A stretch of 58,212 bases of DNA from the NCBI GenBank assembly GCA_905480235.1, contig CAJQPP010000145.1, positions 1 through 58,212 of the forward strand. The letters run 5' to 3'. Every line of letters starts with the position of its first letter. The first letter of the stretch is position 1. A program made the translations under genes and the position numbers. The notes beneath the pieces are model-generated. The model was not told where the DNA came from. It saw nothing but the letters and a program-made list of their open reading frames with translations, and ran no database searches. Positions 37,457-46,508 of this stretch are shown here, piece by piece. The DNA is from an uncultured Pirellulaceae bacterium (lineage in GTDB: Bacteria; Planctomycetota; Planctomycetia; Pirellulales; Pirellulaceae).

Positions 37457-38914
37457 TTAATCTGTTAGTTGTCGACTCTGTCCCGCTTTAATGATCTGGC
37501 TTAACTTCGCTTTGAGACGTTTCGAAATTTCAGGGTGCTTCAGCGTAAGGTTAGTTGTCTCTGCTGGGTCAATTTTCAAGTTGTACAATTGATTTTGCGG
37601 TCCGTTAGGCGTGGGTTTGACACGGTTGGGTTTCGAGAAACCGCCCGACCCGAGCATGTCAATGTATTTCCATTCACCTTCCCGAATGGAATAACCACTT
37701 CGGCCCGTTGCGACCACAAGATGCGGATGAACGGGTTGATCGGAAGGTTGTTCTCCACGCAGGATAGAGAGGAAACTGAAGCTGTCGCCACCGGCAGAGT
37801 CCGGTAAATCCTGATCCATTAATTCCGCGAACGTGGCGAGCAGGTCAGTAAAACAGATCGTCTGTTGAGAAACGGTTCCGGCGGCAATGGTGTTTGGCCA
37901 CCGAACTAGAAAGGGCATCCGGTGGCCACATTCCCAGGCATCTCCTTTCATGCCTCTGAGACCGCCCGACGAATCGTGCTGATATTTAACGACATCTTGT
38001 TCGTACCATACTGGACCATTGTCGGAGGTGAAAATAAGAAGCGTGTTTTGGTCCATCCTGTTTCTGGCAAGAGCCTCGAGCACCTCCCCGACGTTGGCGT
38101 CGACCATGTTGGTGAAATCGCCGTACATCGAAGCCTTGCTTTTGCCCCTAAAATTCGCACTTGGTAACCAAGGCGTATGGGGTGCGGGGTATGCCAGATA
38201 AAGCAGCAGAGGTGTATGGGTGGCTCCGGCTTCTTTTCGGTTAGCATGCTTGTCGATCACTGAGATCGCTTCCCTGGTGAATTCGGGCAGCACGTCTTTT
38301 AGTTGGAGATTCGGCGCAATTTCTCCTGCTCGCCAAAACGCACCCTGGATGGGTGACCAACCGTCTGAAGCGTTGGCTGCGATCGGTTTTGTGGGCGCCG
38401 CAACAACATCTCGATCGCGAATATAGTAATAGGGTGGAATGTCGGTTGAAGCCCGAATGCCAAAAAACGAATCAAAACCAATATCGACCGGTCCACCACG
38501 CATCGGTTTATTAAAGCCCTGTTCCTCAAAACCAAGATGCCATTTGCCAACCATGCTTGTTTCGTAGCCCTGCTGTTGGAGCAGCGAAGCGATGGTCATT
38601 TGCCCGGCTGCAATCGAAGGTTGTTTTCGCCATTGGTTGGTATCGGCGCGAAACGGATAGACTCCCGTCATTAGCCCGTAGCGTGAAAGATGGCAAAGGG
38701 GACCGGGGGCGTGTGCGTCTGTAAACAGGAGCCCTTGGGTGGCCAGAGAATCGATGTTGGGAGTGGGGATTTTTGAAGCCGCGTTATAACAGCCTGCGTC
38801 TCCGTAACCCATGTCGTCGACCAAAATAATGACGATGTTCGGTCGTTCGGCAAAAGCTGGTTCGAAGCCGAGCGAAAGAACCAAAGCCAAGAATCCAAAT
38901 ATTCTTATTCGCAT
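37457..38914 (-). CDS. Secreted sulfatase with an altered CxPxR active-site motif
   Basis: 485 residues. A signal peptide (MRIRIFGFLALVLSLGFEPA, cleavage after FA) is followed directly by the family start RPNIVIILVDDMGYGDAGCY with the metal-ligand Asp pair. The formylglycine site is LCHLSRYGLMTGVYPFR, residues 74-78 CHLSR, where the family has C-x-P-x-R; proline is replaced by leucine (CTT instead of CCT). Other conserved sites are normal: MVGKWHLG, FTSDNGPVW, LRGMKGDAWECGHRMPFLVR. Sulfatases of this group remove sulfate from algal polysaccharides. The motif change could hinder maturation by the formylglycine-generating enzyme. Followed by a hydrolase gene on the same strand. Confidence 0.9.
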   Translation of the reverse strand: MRIRIFGFLALVLSLGFEPAFAERPNIVIILVDDMGYGDAGCYNAASKIPTPNIDSLATQGLLFTDAHAPGPLCHLSRYGLMTGVYPFRADTNQWRKQPSIAAGQMTIASLLQQQGYETSMVGKWHLGFEEQGFNKPMRGGPVDIGFDSFFGIRASTDIPPYYYIRDRDVVAAPTKPIAANASDGWSPIQGAFWRAGEIAPNLQLKDVLPEFTREAISVIDKHANRKEAGATHTPLLLYLAYPAPHTPWLPSANFRGKSKASMYGDFTNMVDANVGEVLEALARNRMDQNTLLIFTSDNGPVWYEQDVVKYQHDSSGGLRGMKGDAWECGHRMPFLVRWPNTIAAGTVSQQTICFTDLLATFAELMDQDLPDSAGGDSFSFLSILRGEQPSDQPVHPHLVVATGRSGYSIREGEWKYIDMLGSGGFSKPNRVKPTPNGPQNQLYNLKIDPAETTNLTLKHPEISKRLKAKLSQIIKAGQSRQLTD

Positions 38915-39296
38915 GAATTGCTCGTCAATTAAATTCGAAAGATCGTCCTGCTGCTTATAAAGAAAATGTAAAACGATCTTTCAAGGCTACTTTTTGGGTT
39001 GGTAAAAATTGGGTGCCCATAACCACCACACTTTCTTGCTCTTTACTTGCAAAACACTAGCTGAAGGGCGTGATGGATGTTCGTCAACTCGACACATCAT
39101 AGTCAAAAACTGAATTCACTGTTAGTTCGTGGCCTTGTTTTCGAGGCTCTGAATCAGAAGAACACGACACCTGCTAGTGGTTTTTGAATGGGCGGGTCTC
39201 CCAAACAAATTCCGGAAAATTTAACTGCAGAAGACTGAGGATTTGCGCCGGATATTGGAGACCGGCGTGTCCGCATGAAAAGTACGTTGAGAAATG
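38915..39296. other. Intergenic, nothing recognised
   Basis: Spacer upstream of the sulfatase gene, presumably holding its promoter; no clear motif read. Confidence 0.35.
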
Positions 39297-39674
39297 CTAC
39301 TTACTGCCAGATGAGGTCGAACCGAAAAGTGCGAGAAGCGCTCCCGTCAAACAGAGGATTCCGCTAACGTGATTACCAGCCAAAAACAAGAACACGGCGA
39401 GAAGCAAGGCAATGAACCCAGGCCAAGCCTGAGAGTATCTAATGGCGAGCACGCCAAAAAACAACAATAAAAAGGCAAGGACCGAAACGGTAATGGCTTC
39501 TCGTTGCATGGCGGGGATACCGCTCCTAATTGCGTTAAGCGTATTTGCGTCGACGTGAGCATGCTCAGGAGAGAAAGCATGCGAGGCAAGAGAGCCAAAC
39601 GTCAATAAAAGTACGTCACCGATCAGGCCGATGATTGCGCCGATGATGAGTAGGATTCCGCCTGCAGTTTTCAT
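39297..39674 (-). CDS. Small integral membrane protein, hypothetical
   Basis: 125 residues with about four hydrophobic segments: GGILLIIGAIIGLIGDVLLL, a short linker with His residues (SPEHAHVD), TVSVLAFLLLFFGVLAI, WPGFIALLLAVFLFLAG and ILCLTGALLALFG. The layout resembles DUF4064-type small membrane proteins. Inner membrane; function unknown. Monocistronic. Confidence 0.65.
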   Translation of the reverse strand: MKTAGGILLIIGAIIGLIGDVLLLTFGSLASHAFSPEHAHVDANTLNAIRSGIPAMQREAITVSVLAFLLLFFGVLAIRYSQAWPGFIALLLAVFLFLAGNHVSGILCLTGALLALFGSTSSGSK

Positions 39675-40014
39675 AGGGATATTTCTTTCGAATGAATATT
39701 ACTGGATGCCGTTTAGTTCATATTGCGACATCTAGCGAGTTGAGAACCAGGCAAAAATGGTACGGACACTTAAGCTCTCGCTCGGTAAATTAGAATGGCG
39801 ATTTCGATTAAGCAAGAGGTTGAAACCGCTTAATGGTTGTGATTTCTCTGTGGGGCTTTATCGCGCTTGGGATTGGTTCGATGATTGACAGGTTAGCCGC
39901 GTGCCTAAGCCTTTGTCAGTTTGCATTAAACATTGTCCAAGTGGGGAATTTCCCAGTACCTGATTTTGGCCCAGCCTGAGTATCCGTACGGTTGCGTGGT
40001 TAATATGGCATACG
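39675..40014. other. Intergenic, nothing recognised
   Basis: Spacer between the small membrane protein gene and the LTXXQ-like remnant. No gene-like frame beyond short shadows. Confidence 0.3.
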
Positions 40015-40320
40015 TTAACGCGAGATGGTTATCGTACAGATCGGTCTGGTGGCATCGCAGTTCGTCGGCTTTGCAATATCCAGAAAAGGTTTCTTCTCCC
40101 GTTTTTTGTTCGGACGGCTTTGTGATTGTATTTGTCCTAGGCACAACTCGATCGGCCGCCCCTTGGATGCCGCTTGCTGCTTTTCCGGCAAAATTTGATT
40201 GTTTGCGTCATATGCGTCCTTAAGTAAGCCGTTGCTTTTTTTCGAATTGACCTCGATTGGCTGCCTGCGACCAACCTTACAGAAAAAAATTCGCTGAGGC
40301 AAATTTTGCGGAGTGCTCAC
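40015..40320 (-). pseudogene. Degenerate C-terminal copy of the neighbouring LTXXQ-like gene
   Basis: The minus frame contains KKSNGLLKDAYDANNQILPE and GRPIELCLGQIQSQSRPN. These align with KRSNGALDDAYNAINQILTA and GKPFDLYPGQIKSYSRWN in the C-terminus of the intact gene at 41504-42271. Only the last 70 or so residues are represented; no signal peptide or N-terminal helix region is present. It lies about 1.2 kb from the intact copy, with the DUF1559 gene between them, so it is a decayed local duplicate. Confidence 0.7.
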
Positions 40321-40353
40321 GATGGATAATCTCCGCGCGTTGAACGTTGGGGT

Positions 40354-41124
40354 TCATTCGTTAAGGTTTACCTTGTCACCTTGGGCGGCTGTGGTCATGG
40401 CGTTCAAGGTGGCGGGTGTCAAAGTGTCTCCGGATAACGACACCACATCGCAATTGGCGAAACCGCAAACCGTTATATCGTAATCGTCATTCAACGAATT
40501 AGGGTGGTTCGATACATAGTTCCTATCCAACAAATTTTTCCGGAAAGTGACTGCCGGAAGATCTTGAGGGCGAAGCCATTCCACCGATAGATGATTGACA
40601 TCAGCCAATATAAGCGTGTTTTCAGGTCCGTCTGAAATCGACTCATTTGCCACCACTTGAGAACCTGGAAATACTGTCTCTTCACCGGTTAGCAATAGAT
40701 AATTGGTGAAGCCCTTGCCAGCAATTTCCGACGTTTCATGTTCATGACTGGGGCAGCGGTAAATGTCCGGGATTTCGGCAAGCAACTTGATGTTTTTCGG
40801 ACCGTCCCATGGCTCATCAAAGTCATAACGATCAAACAATGCTTGTTCCTCGACGTAGGGCAGAATCAGAACGCGCCAACTATGCAGAGGCTTTCCGTTT
40901 GCATCCGCAATATAGGCAGGCGGAAACGCGCCGTGTTCATGACGGTAACTTTCTAGCCCAAGGCAAATCAATCTACAATTGTTCGCGCACTTAGTACGCC
41001 GCGCTGCTTCCCTAACACCGGACCACCTAAACTCTTGAAAAAGATAAGGAAGGCAAGCGACCAGCCCAAGCACTGCAAAAGCAACGAAGAGCATTTGCGT
41101 ATTACCGACATTTCGAGATTTCAC
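40354..41124 (-). CDS. DUF1559-like membrane-anchored protein
   Basis: 256 residues. One N-terminal helix (MLFVAFAVLGLVACLPYLF) is followed by REAARRTKCANNCRLICLGL and ESYRHEHGAFPPAYI, the DUF1559 sequence after the pilin-like helix. HSWRVLILPYVEEQALFDRY and IYRCPSH are also typical, as is the late segment NTLILADVNHLSVEW. Most DUF1559 proteins carry a prepilin signal ending in FTLVELLVV; this one lacks it and has a plain anchor, so it belongs to the short non-pilin type. The family is hugely expanded in planctomycetes and without known function. Probably faces the periplasm. Confidence 0.85.
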   Translation of the reverse strand: MKSRNVGNTQMLFVAFAVLGLVACLPYLFQEFRWSGVREAARRTKCANNCRLICLGLESYRHEHGAFPPAYIADANGKPLHSWRVLILPYVEEQALFDRYDFDEPWDGPKNIKLLAEIPDIYRCPSHEHETSEIAGKGFTNYLLLTGEETVFPGSQVVANESISDGPENTLILADVNHLSVEWLRPQDLPAVTFRKNLLDRNYVSNHPNSLNDDYDITVCGFANCDVVSLSGDTLTPATLNAMTTAAQGDKVNLNE

Positions 41125-41503
41125 ACCCCACCTCCGTTGGACTAAAGCCGCGTGCCCGGGATCAGGTTAGTATCGTAATGATATACCTTTATTAAATCGC
41201 AGCCTAAAAGCGATGTCAAATCCAATAACCCTCCGCGCTCGTCAGAAAAAACAAGGATGACCTAAAGGTACAGGTACAGGTACTGGTACTGGTGGTGAGG
41301 CATTGATAATTCAAAAAAGAGCGTCAACTCAGCGCTTTGATGAGAGCACGTCATTGAACTCGCACAAATAAGGCTTTTTCATGATTTTATTTGCAGACGT
41401 TTATAAATTTGCGAGGCTCTTTGGGGTGAAAATTAAATGCCCACCTGTATTTGGCCGCCGTTAAGAGACCCTTAGGAGTCTTGGTTTGCGGGTCAACCCT
41501 TAA
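41125..41503. other. Intergenic with a short hexanucleotide repeat
   Basis: Contains the repeat at 41267-41295; no gene seen. Confidence 0.4.
41267..41295. repeat. Hexanucleotide tandem repeat (GGTACA/GGTACT, four units)
   Basis: GGTACAGGTACA is followed by GGTACTGGTACT and a trailing GGTGG. It lies in the spacer upstream of the DUF1559 gene. Probably a slippage-prone microsatellite; no regulatory role can be shown. Confidence 0.75.
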
Positions 41504-42271
41504 CTAAATTTCCGGGAAAGGACTCCGGGCCTGTTTTTGGTTCCAGCGGCTGTATGATTTTATTTGTCCTGGGTACAAATCGAATGGCTTCCCCTTCAAT
41601 TGCTTTAATTGCTCTCTCTGCTTAGCCGTCAATATTTGATTGATAGCGTTATACGCATCGTCAAGTGCTCCGTTGGACCTTTTTCGGTTTGCATCTCGAG
41701 TGGCTTTGGAGGGTAGGCCTTTACCTCGATTGGATTTCTCTATCTCCGCAACCATCGCCAATAATTTCCTTTTCATGTTGGCAGCGATTTTCTCGATCTT
41801 TTGTTTTTGATCCTCTGTCAGCTGCAAGGCTTTCTGGACAGCGGTATCTTGAAAAACTTTAATGTTAAGAGTTTGATAAAAAATTTGTTGCAAACGCGTT
41901 TGTTGTTTTTGGTCGAGATGACTAAGCAGTTTTTTCTCTTCAACTTTGATTTTTTCGTGTGCTTCCCGAGCCTTTTTTGGCTGATCACGGTACTCGGGAT
42001 TAAAGCTAAGATCCATGATGTCAGCCGTGAGTTTTTGCACCGGCGCGGTCACTTCGGTGACTTGTGTTTTGGTGAGATTCAATTCCTTTTGTACGTTTTT
42101 GTTGGTCAGCAAAACAATTGATAAATCGTTATTTATCTTAGGTTGGTCTTTTTCAGATTGAGCTAAAACTGGGGTGGTCCAGAGTGATACGAAAACACAT
42201 CCCGTTAATCCGAACAGGACCCCTCCAGCGTGAAGGCAAAAAGTGGTTAAGAAAAGTGGAGTGTATCTCAT
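41504..42271 (-). CDS. Exported helical LTXXQ/Spy-like protein
   Basis: Start 42271 is preferred over the longer frame to 42436, because MRYTPLFLTTFCLHAGGVLF begins a signal peptide with cleavage near PVLAQ. The roughly 220-residue mature part is helical and charged with repeated L-T-x-x-Q elements: LNLTKTQVTEV, LQLTEDQKQKIEKI and ILTAKQREQLKQL. These resemble Spy/CpxP periplasmic chaperone-type proteins, although family membership is by pattern only. The C-terminus (FDLYPGQIKSYSRWNQ) recurs in a degenerate copy at 40015-40320. A role in envelope stress or as a scaffold is a guess. Confidence 0.65.
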   Translation of the reverse strand: MRYTPLFLTTFCLHAGGVLFGLTGCVFVSLWTTPVLAQSEKDQPKINNDLSIVLLTNKNVQKELNLTKTQVTEVTAPVQKLTADIMDLSFNPEYRDQPKKAREAHEKIKVEEKKLLSHLDQKQQTRLQQIFYQTLNIKVFQDTAVQKALQLTEDQKQKIEKIAANMKRKLLAMVAEIEKSNRGKGLPSKATRDANRKRSNGALDDAYNAINQILTAKQREQLKQLKGKPFDLYPGQIKSYSRWNQKQARSPFPEI

Positions 42272-42722
42272 GGAGTACCCAGTAACAGAAGAATGGTAGT
42301 TAGCTGCCAAATTGTTTTTGATGCCAATTGTCAACTGTAAGGACTCGTGTGAGCACTGTCGAGTTGTTGGGCTTGGTTGAGGTGAATTCTCACGCCAGGG
42401 GATTTGCAAGGCGGTAGAGCGAATCCAGAAAATCACCTTTGAGCACGTATGCTGGAACCCATGCCGTGAAATGGCCAGAAATCCTGCTTAATTCTGTATG
42501 GCCAAACGACCGTCTCTACTTCTACTGAATGTTAAGACCGAGTGGGAATGAGATTATCGTTCGAGGTTCGGTTTTTCGCCCATAAAGATCGTCACGAATT
42601 CTGCTGGGATCGGTGTCGAGTCAAAACCGAATTCAATTAATAAATAATGGATGAAGCAATATCACTAATTGCAAAATTACTGTAGAAGTTATTCTTGAAT
42701 TTTAATTTCTCGAGAAAAAAAT
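42272..42722. other. Intergenic between divergent genes
   Basis: No gene-like frame. AT-rich just upstream of 42723, where a promoter for the rightward gene is likely. Confidence 0.35.
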
Positions 42723-43436
42723 ATGTCTGTTTCTTTCGTTGCTTTGGTTCCCATCGTTACCGGTATATTGGCTGTCTATCTGATAACAACGGTGGCGGAT
42801 ACTCGGCTAGCGGTAAAAGGAGTGGTCGGTCCTTTTTTTGGCGCCTTAGCAATCATGTTTGCGTTGTTTGCGAGTTTAATGAGCGGTGAAACATGGAGGG
42901 AGATTTCTCGAGCTAACGCTTTGGTTGCTAAAGAAGTGAATACTTTAATCGCGATCGATACGTTAGCCCAAAGCTTTGGTGAGGGAGAAGCAAGAATTCG
43001 AGAGCTGACCAAACGCTATGCAGAACAGGACATCGCTACGGATAAGCAGCATATGCGAAAAAGCCAGATCTCATTGAGGGTGCTTCCGGCTTTGATTGAA
43101 TTGCAAAACTTTGTCCTGAAGGGCGAAGTTAGCTCAACACTGTTGAAAAGTAGACTGCTTGTTCATATCGACGACTTGCGAAATTTAAGATTGCAACGGC
43201 TAGAAATTAAAAGGGATCACAGTGGGCCACGAAAATTAGCCATGCTTATTCTCTTAGGATCGCTTACTCAGATTGCGATTGCGATGTGCCATGCCGAAAA
43301 TAAATCTGCGACGATTTATACGGTCGGCCTCTTTACAATAGCTTTTGTGGTCATTGTTAATTTTGTTACAGTTTTTGATAACCCCGGAAATTTTGAACGT
43401 GTGGTCAATCTTTCTGTGTTGCTGCAAGCTGTTTGA
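42723..43436 (+). CDS. Bestrophin-like (DUF4239-type) membrane protein
   Basis: 237 residues. N-terminal helices SFVALVPIVTGILAVYLI and VVGPFFGALAIMFALFASLM are followed by a cytoplasmic helical region (EISRANALVAKEVNTLIAID... RIRELTKRYAEQD). Two C-terminal helices follow (LAMLILLGSLTQIAIAM; YTVGLFTIAFVVIVNFV). The GPFFGA segment and overall layout match the DUF4239 bestrophin-like family, which may form anion channels; channel function is not demonstrated for bacterial members. Inner membrane. A hairpin-like GCGGC/GCCGC pair follows the stop. Confidence 0.65.
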   Translation: MSVSFVALVPIVTGILAVYLITTVADTRLAVKGVVGPFFGALAIMFALFASLMSGETWREISRANALVAKEVNTLIAIDTLAQSFGEGEARIRELTKRYAEQDIATDKQHMRKSQISLRVLPALIELQNFVLKGEVSSTLLKSRLLVHIDDLRNLRLQRLEIKRDHSGPRKLAMLILLGSLTQIAIAMCHAENKSATIYTVGLFTIAFVVIVNFVTVFDNPGNFERVVNLSVLLQAV

Positions 43437-43503
43437 ATGAGGCGGCTCGCCAACCATGCCGCTTTGAACCGGATAAATTTAAAAATCAAATGAAGGTGCC
43501 GCC

Positions 43504-44199
43504 TTGTCTAAATCGAACCTCGAAATTTTAGCCTACGAGCAAACTCCTTTAGGTCTCCTGTTTTTGCGGCGACGCGAATTGTTGTCGCAGCCGGGAACGA
43601 TCGTCACCGAAGTGACTTTGAACCATGAGTTTTTGATGAGCAGCCTGTACACGGAATCGGAACGTGTTCTGGCAGAGCACGCTTTGGGAATGCACAAGGG
43701 ACAAGATTTAAGTGTCTTGGTGGGTGGGTTGGGATTGGGCTACACCGCGTATGAAGCGTTGAAATCTGCTCGCGTCTCACATCTGGAAGTGGTGGAGCTT
43801 TTGCCGCAGGTCATTCAGTGGACCCGGGATGGCTTGATTCCCCTTTCGGATGAACTCAATCAGGAATCACGCTTAGTGCTAACCTGTGGCGATGTATACG
43901 AGCGTATGCAAGCCCCACCAGTGGATCAGTTCGATTTGATATTGATCGATGTCGACCACTCTCCGGAAGAACGCTTGGCCGACGAGAATATCTCTTTTTA
44001 CACAACAGCCGGACTGCAGGCCGCTCGGAAACATTTGCAGCCGGACGGTGTCCTTGCTATTTGGTCGTATGCGAAAGATTCTGCGTTTGCCGAATCACTG
44101 AAGAACGTGTTTGAAGAGGTGGAGATTATTCCGGTTGCCTATGACAATGAACTGATCAACGAGACCCGCACGGATTGGCTGTTTTTTGCCCGCGGATGA
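43504..44199 (+). CDS. Spermidine-synthase-like SAM-binding protein
   Basis: 231 residues. It uses a TTG start at 43504 with GAAGGTG nine bases upstream. LSVLVGGLGLGYTAYEAL is the SAM-binding glycine loop, EVVELLP the acidic residue after strand 2, and FDLILIDVDHSP the motif in strand 4, as in spermine/spermidine synthase-like methyltransferase folds. The polyamine-synthase gatekeeper signature is not complete, so transfer of aminopropyl groups is not assured; such planctomycete proteins are often listed simply as spermidine-synthase-like. Cytoplasmic. It lies 67 bases after the bestrophin-like gene on the same strand and could be co-transcribed. Confidence 0.8.
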   Translation: MSKSNLEILAYEQTPLGLLFLRRRELLSQPGTIVTEVTLNHEFLMSSLYTESERVLAEHALGMHKGQDLSVLVGGLGLGYTAYEALKSARVSHLEVVELLPQVIQWTRDGLIPLSDELNQESRLVLTCGDVYERMQAPPVDQFDLILIDVDHSPEERLADENISFYTTAGLQAARKHLQPDGVLAIWSYAKDSAFAESLKNVFEEVEIIPVAYDNELINETRTDWLFFARG

Positions 44200-45486
44200 G
44201 AGCGCGTTCGGCAAACCAATATCCGATTCTCTTCACATTGATTCAATGGACTTGAGGGGCATCAGCCGATTCCCATAAAGTGGTCATGGTATCTATTTTG
44301 GGTTGGCGTCAAGTTAGGGCTTCGCCAGTTGTGATTTTTGGTTCTCGTAAATCAAATTAACGGCAAGAAGGAAGCGTTTTAGCAACCGTGCTGCGCGAGA
44401 AATCACGCAGTAACGTGTGAAATGTTTGGCGGACAGGTCGGCTCTAATCGGTGAATCGGGGTAAGGTCTTGCGTCAAACTGCGCATCAAGAGTTTCCACC
44501 ACTGATTCACGCCTGCTAAAAGAACGCTCCAAAATATCACGGCGTAATTTCATGCGTGGGTGACCGTGCTTCAGGATCACGAACACACGTTATCGGAAAA
44601 CGCCTCGCTTCTTCGACGTCACGAAATTTCGAGCCCCTTTGAAAGCTCGCACTGCCAAGATCGCTTGCCAGCCAACCAAGAGGGAATAAACCGTAATAGT
44701 CAACAGGTTCCGGGGTTAATGAAACGCTATGCCTTGAATGAGCGCTTTCATCGGTATCCCGGTGTGAACTCAGTTTTGTTGCGTTCCCATTGCAGCCATG
44801 TGCTAAACGTGGGCGCGAAGCGAATTTTGGGCGTTCTTTGTGAAATATTCATTATGCAAAATTATCGCTCGAGGCATCATTTTTCTAATGTCTAGCGGCG
44901 GTAAGAAGCGGTTTTGAGAAGCCAAATGGCTAGTTTTTCAAGAGACACTTTGGGGGCCCGCGAATCGTTGTTTCGTTGCAATGCCAGATGGCATTTTGGT
45001 GCGGAATGGGCCGTTTGCATGGGCTGCATAAAGGGAGTCGCTAACTATTCATCATGGATATTGAAAACGCTGGTTTTTCATCTTTGCTGGTTACGGGATT
45101 AACCTCGTTAAATCCCGCGAGCCCAATCTCGAATCTTGCACCGAAAGGTGACGGTCGATTAAATAGACAAAGTAGGTCAAAGATGGGCATGTTTGGCGAT
45201 AACGCCGAGCGTGGAGCATTTTGTGCTAAAGCGATGGGGAAAACCTTGCTCTTGACCTGCTCACCCACCCGCTGAAAAAAAGTCTCCAACTTTCGACACG
45301 GTTTAGAGTTACTTCAATTCCTAGTTAACGGTCCACTCATTAGGCCACACAGGAGCCACCAGCTTTAAGCCGGTTAATGATCACAGTTAACGAGACCCCG
45401 TCAATCGCGATCGGACCTGAATTCACCCCTTCATAAAAATGTGGTGGCAAATTGAAGCCACACCAAAACCTTAAGAGAGATGAGAA
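44200..45486. other. Long intergenic stretch
   Basis: About 1.3 kb. The most gene-like frame is minus 44314-44553 (MKLRRDILERSFSRRESVVE...), about 79 codons, without a ribosome site or known family. Several plus frames of 60-110 codons look random. It ends with the leader of the small two-gene operon at 45487 (AAGAGAGATGAGAA before the ATG). Confidence 0.35.
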
Positions 45487-45699
45487 ATGAACACCGAACA
45501 CACAAAAAACTGGCCCGACCTAGCCATTGGCCTTTACGATCGTTTGACCGGTAGTAACGCAGAGATCACCTACGGATTTGAGGAAATGCGGGTACAAGTT
45601 CCCAGCGGAACAGGTCCGGAAGCACAACACGCCGAATGGGTTCTCAACGGCTCGGTAAAAATCAGCACCAACGCCAAGGATGCGTCCCCAAAGTCTTAA
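45487..45699 (+). CDS. Small hypothetical protein, first gene of a coupled pair
   Basis: 70 residues (MNTEHTKNWPDLAIGLYDRL...). A purine-rich ribosome site AAGAGAGATGAGAA lies immediately upstream. ITYGFEEMRVQVPSG and AEWVLNGSVKIS suggest a compact beta-containing cytoplasmic protein; no known domain. The stop TAA overlaps the next start as TAATG, a classic translational-coupling arrangement. The pair is closed by a strong terminator. Confidence 0.65.
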   Translation: MNTEHTKNWPDLAIGLYDRLTGSNAEITYGFEEMRVQVPSGTGPEAQHAEWVLNGSVKISTNAKDASPKS

Positions 45700-45977
45700 T
45701 GGCCGGCGAAATCGACGTCACGATCGTCGGCCACGCAGCGCGGTTAATGTTTCAAGGCGATCGCATCGTGCTCTGCTGTAACGACCTAAAGTCGACGGTC
45801 GGCATCATGCGAGCACCGACACCGGATCTCAAACCGCTTGGGAAATTGTTTTCGTTTTCCGAAATTGCATTTGACGTGCAAATTGGGGATAGAAACCCGC
45901 TAGAAATTTTTCCGGAGCCTGGTCGCCTGGCGAGGTGGTTTAGTCCTAAAGTGCGAGAACTAATTAGCGGCGATTAA
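45699..45977 (+). CDS. Small hypothetical protein, second gene of the coupled pair
   Basis: 92 residues starting MAGEIDVTIVGHAARLMFQG. Strand-rich first half (RIVLCCNDLKSTVGIM), then LKPLGKLFSFSEIAFDVQIG and ending FSPKVRELISGD. No recognised family. It starts inside the TAATG of the preceding gene. I considered a single frameshifted gene but prefer two coupled genes because both have natural start and stop context. Confidence 0.65.
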   Translation: MAGEIDVTIVGHAARLMFQGDRIVLCCNDLKSTVGIMRAPTPDLKPLGKLFSFSEIAFDVQIGDRNPLEIFPEPGRLARWFSPKVRELISGD

Positions 45978-46010
45978 TTCGGTGGGATTCTCAGATCCAT
46001 CGCAGAGATA

Positions 46011-46072
46011 CGGGCCTAGTCACTTGCTCCACCAAAGATTGTGAAGCAAATGGTGATTAGGCCCGTTTTTTT
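46011..46072 (+). terminator. Rho-independent terminator after the small two-gene operon
   Basis: A 13-base arm CGGGCCTAGTCAC (46011-46023) pairs with GTGATTAGGCCCG (46053-46065), with one G-T pair. An inner TTGCT/AGCAA pairing supports it, and seven T follow (46066-46072). It lies 34 bases after the stop at 45977. Confidence 0.9.
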
Positions 46073-46508
46073 ACGCAACAACCGGCAGCACGCAAGTTCC
46101 CGCTCGGCTCACGCGGCATAATCTTAGGACCTTATCGGATCTAACGAACGGTTCGACATTTCAACAGGGGTGAAAACCGAAGTTAACCAACCGTCGACGT
46201 CGCCGGAATCGGCTTGAGCGGCGGATTGAATCTGCCTCTACGTGTAGGTTCTTTCGAAAACATGATGTTTTGAGATCTACTTCGTCAATCGACGGAGCAG
46301 TTGAAAACACGCCTTGGTGTTTGCTGAGCGGAATGCACCGATGCCGACAAGGGTCTGGTCCATGTCTTTATCAAAGCTTGAACGTGCAGGGAACGTGGAA
46401 TTAGCATTGATTTCAACTGCCCGCGGGTTGCCGCGGAAGAATGAGAAAATCCGTTTCTCTTAAACGGATTACGATTTGCACCAAATATCATGGTGGTCTT
46501 GCATGTTG
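46073..46508. other. Intergenic, nothing recognised
   Basis: Between the terminator and the end of the leftward permease gene. Only random short frames. Confidence 0.35.

Noticed and set aside
44314-44586. 90-codon minus-strand ORF as a gene
   Set aside because: Some natural-looking sequence but no start signal, family or context; left as intergenic.
45487-45977. One gene with a frameshift near 45699
   Set aside because: The second reading frame has its own ATG overlapping the stop as TAATG; two coupled genes explain the data without an error.
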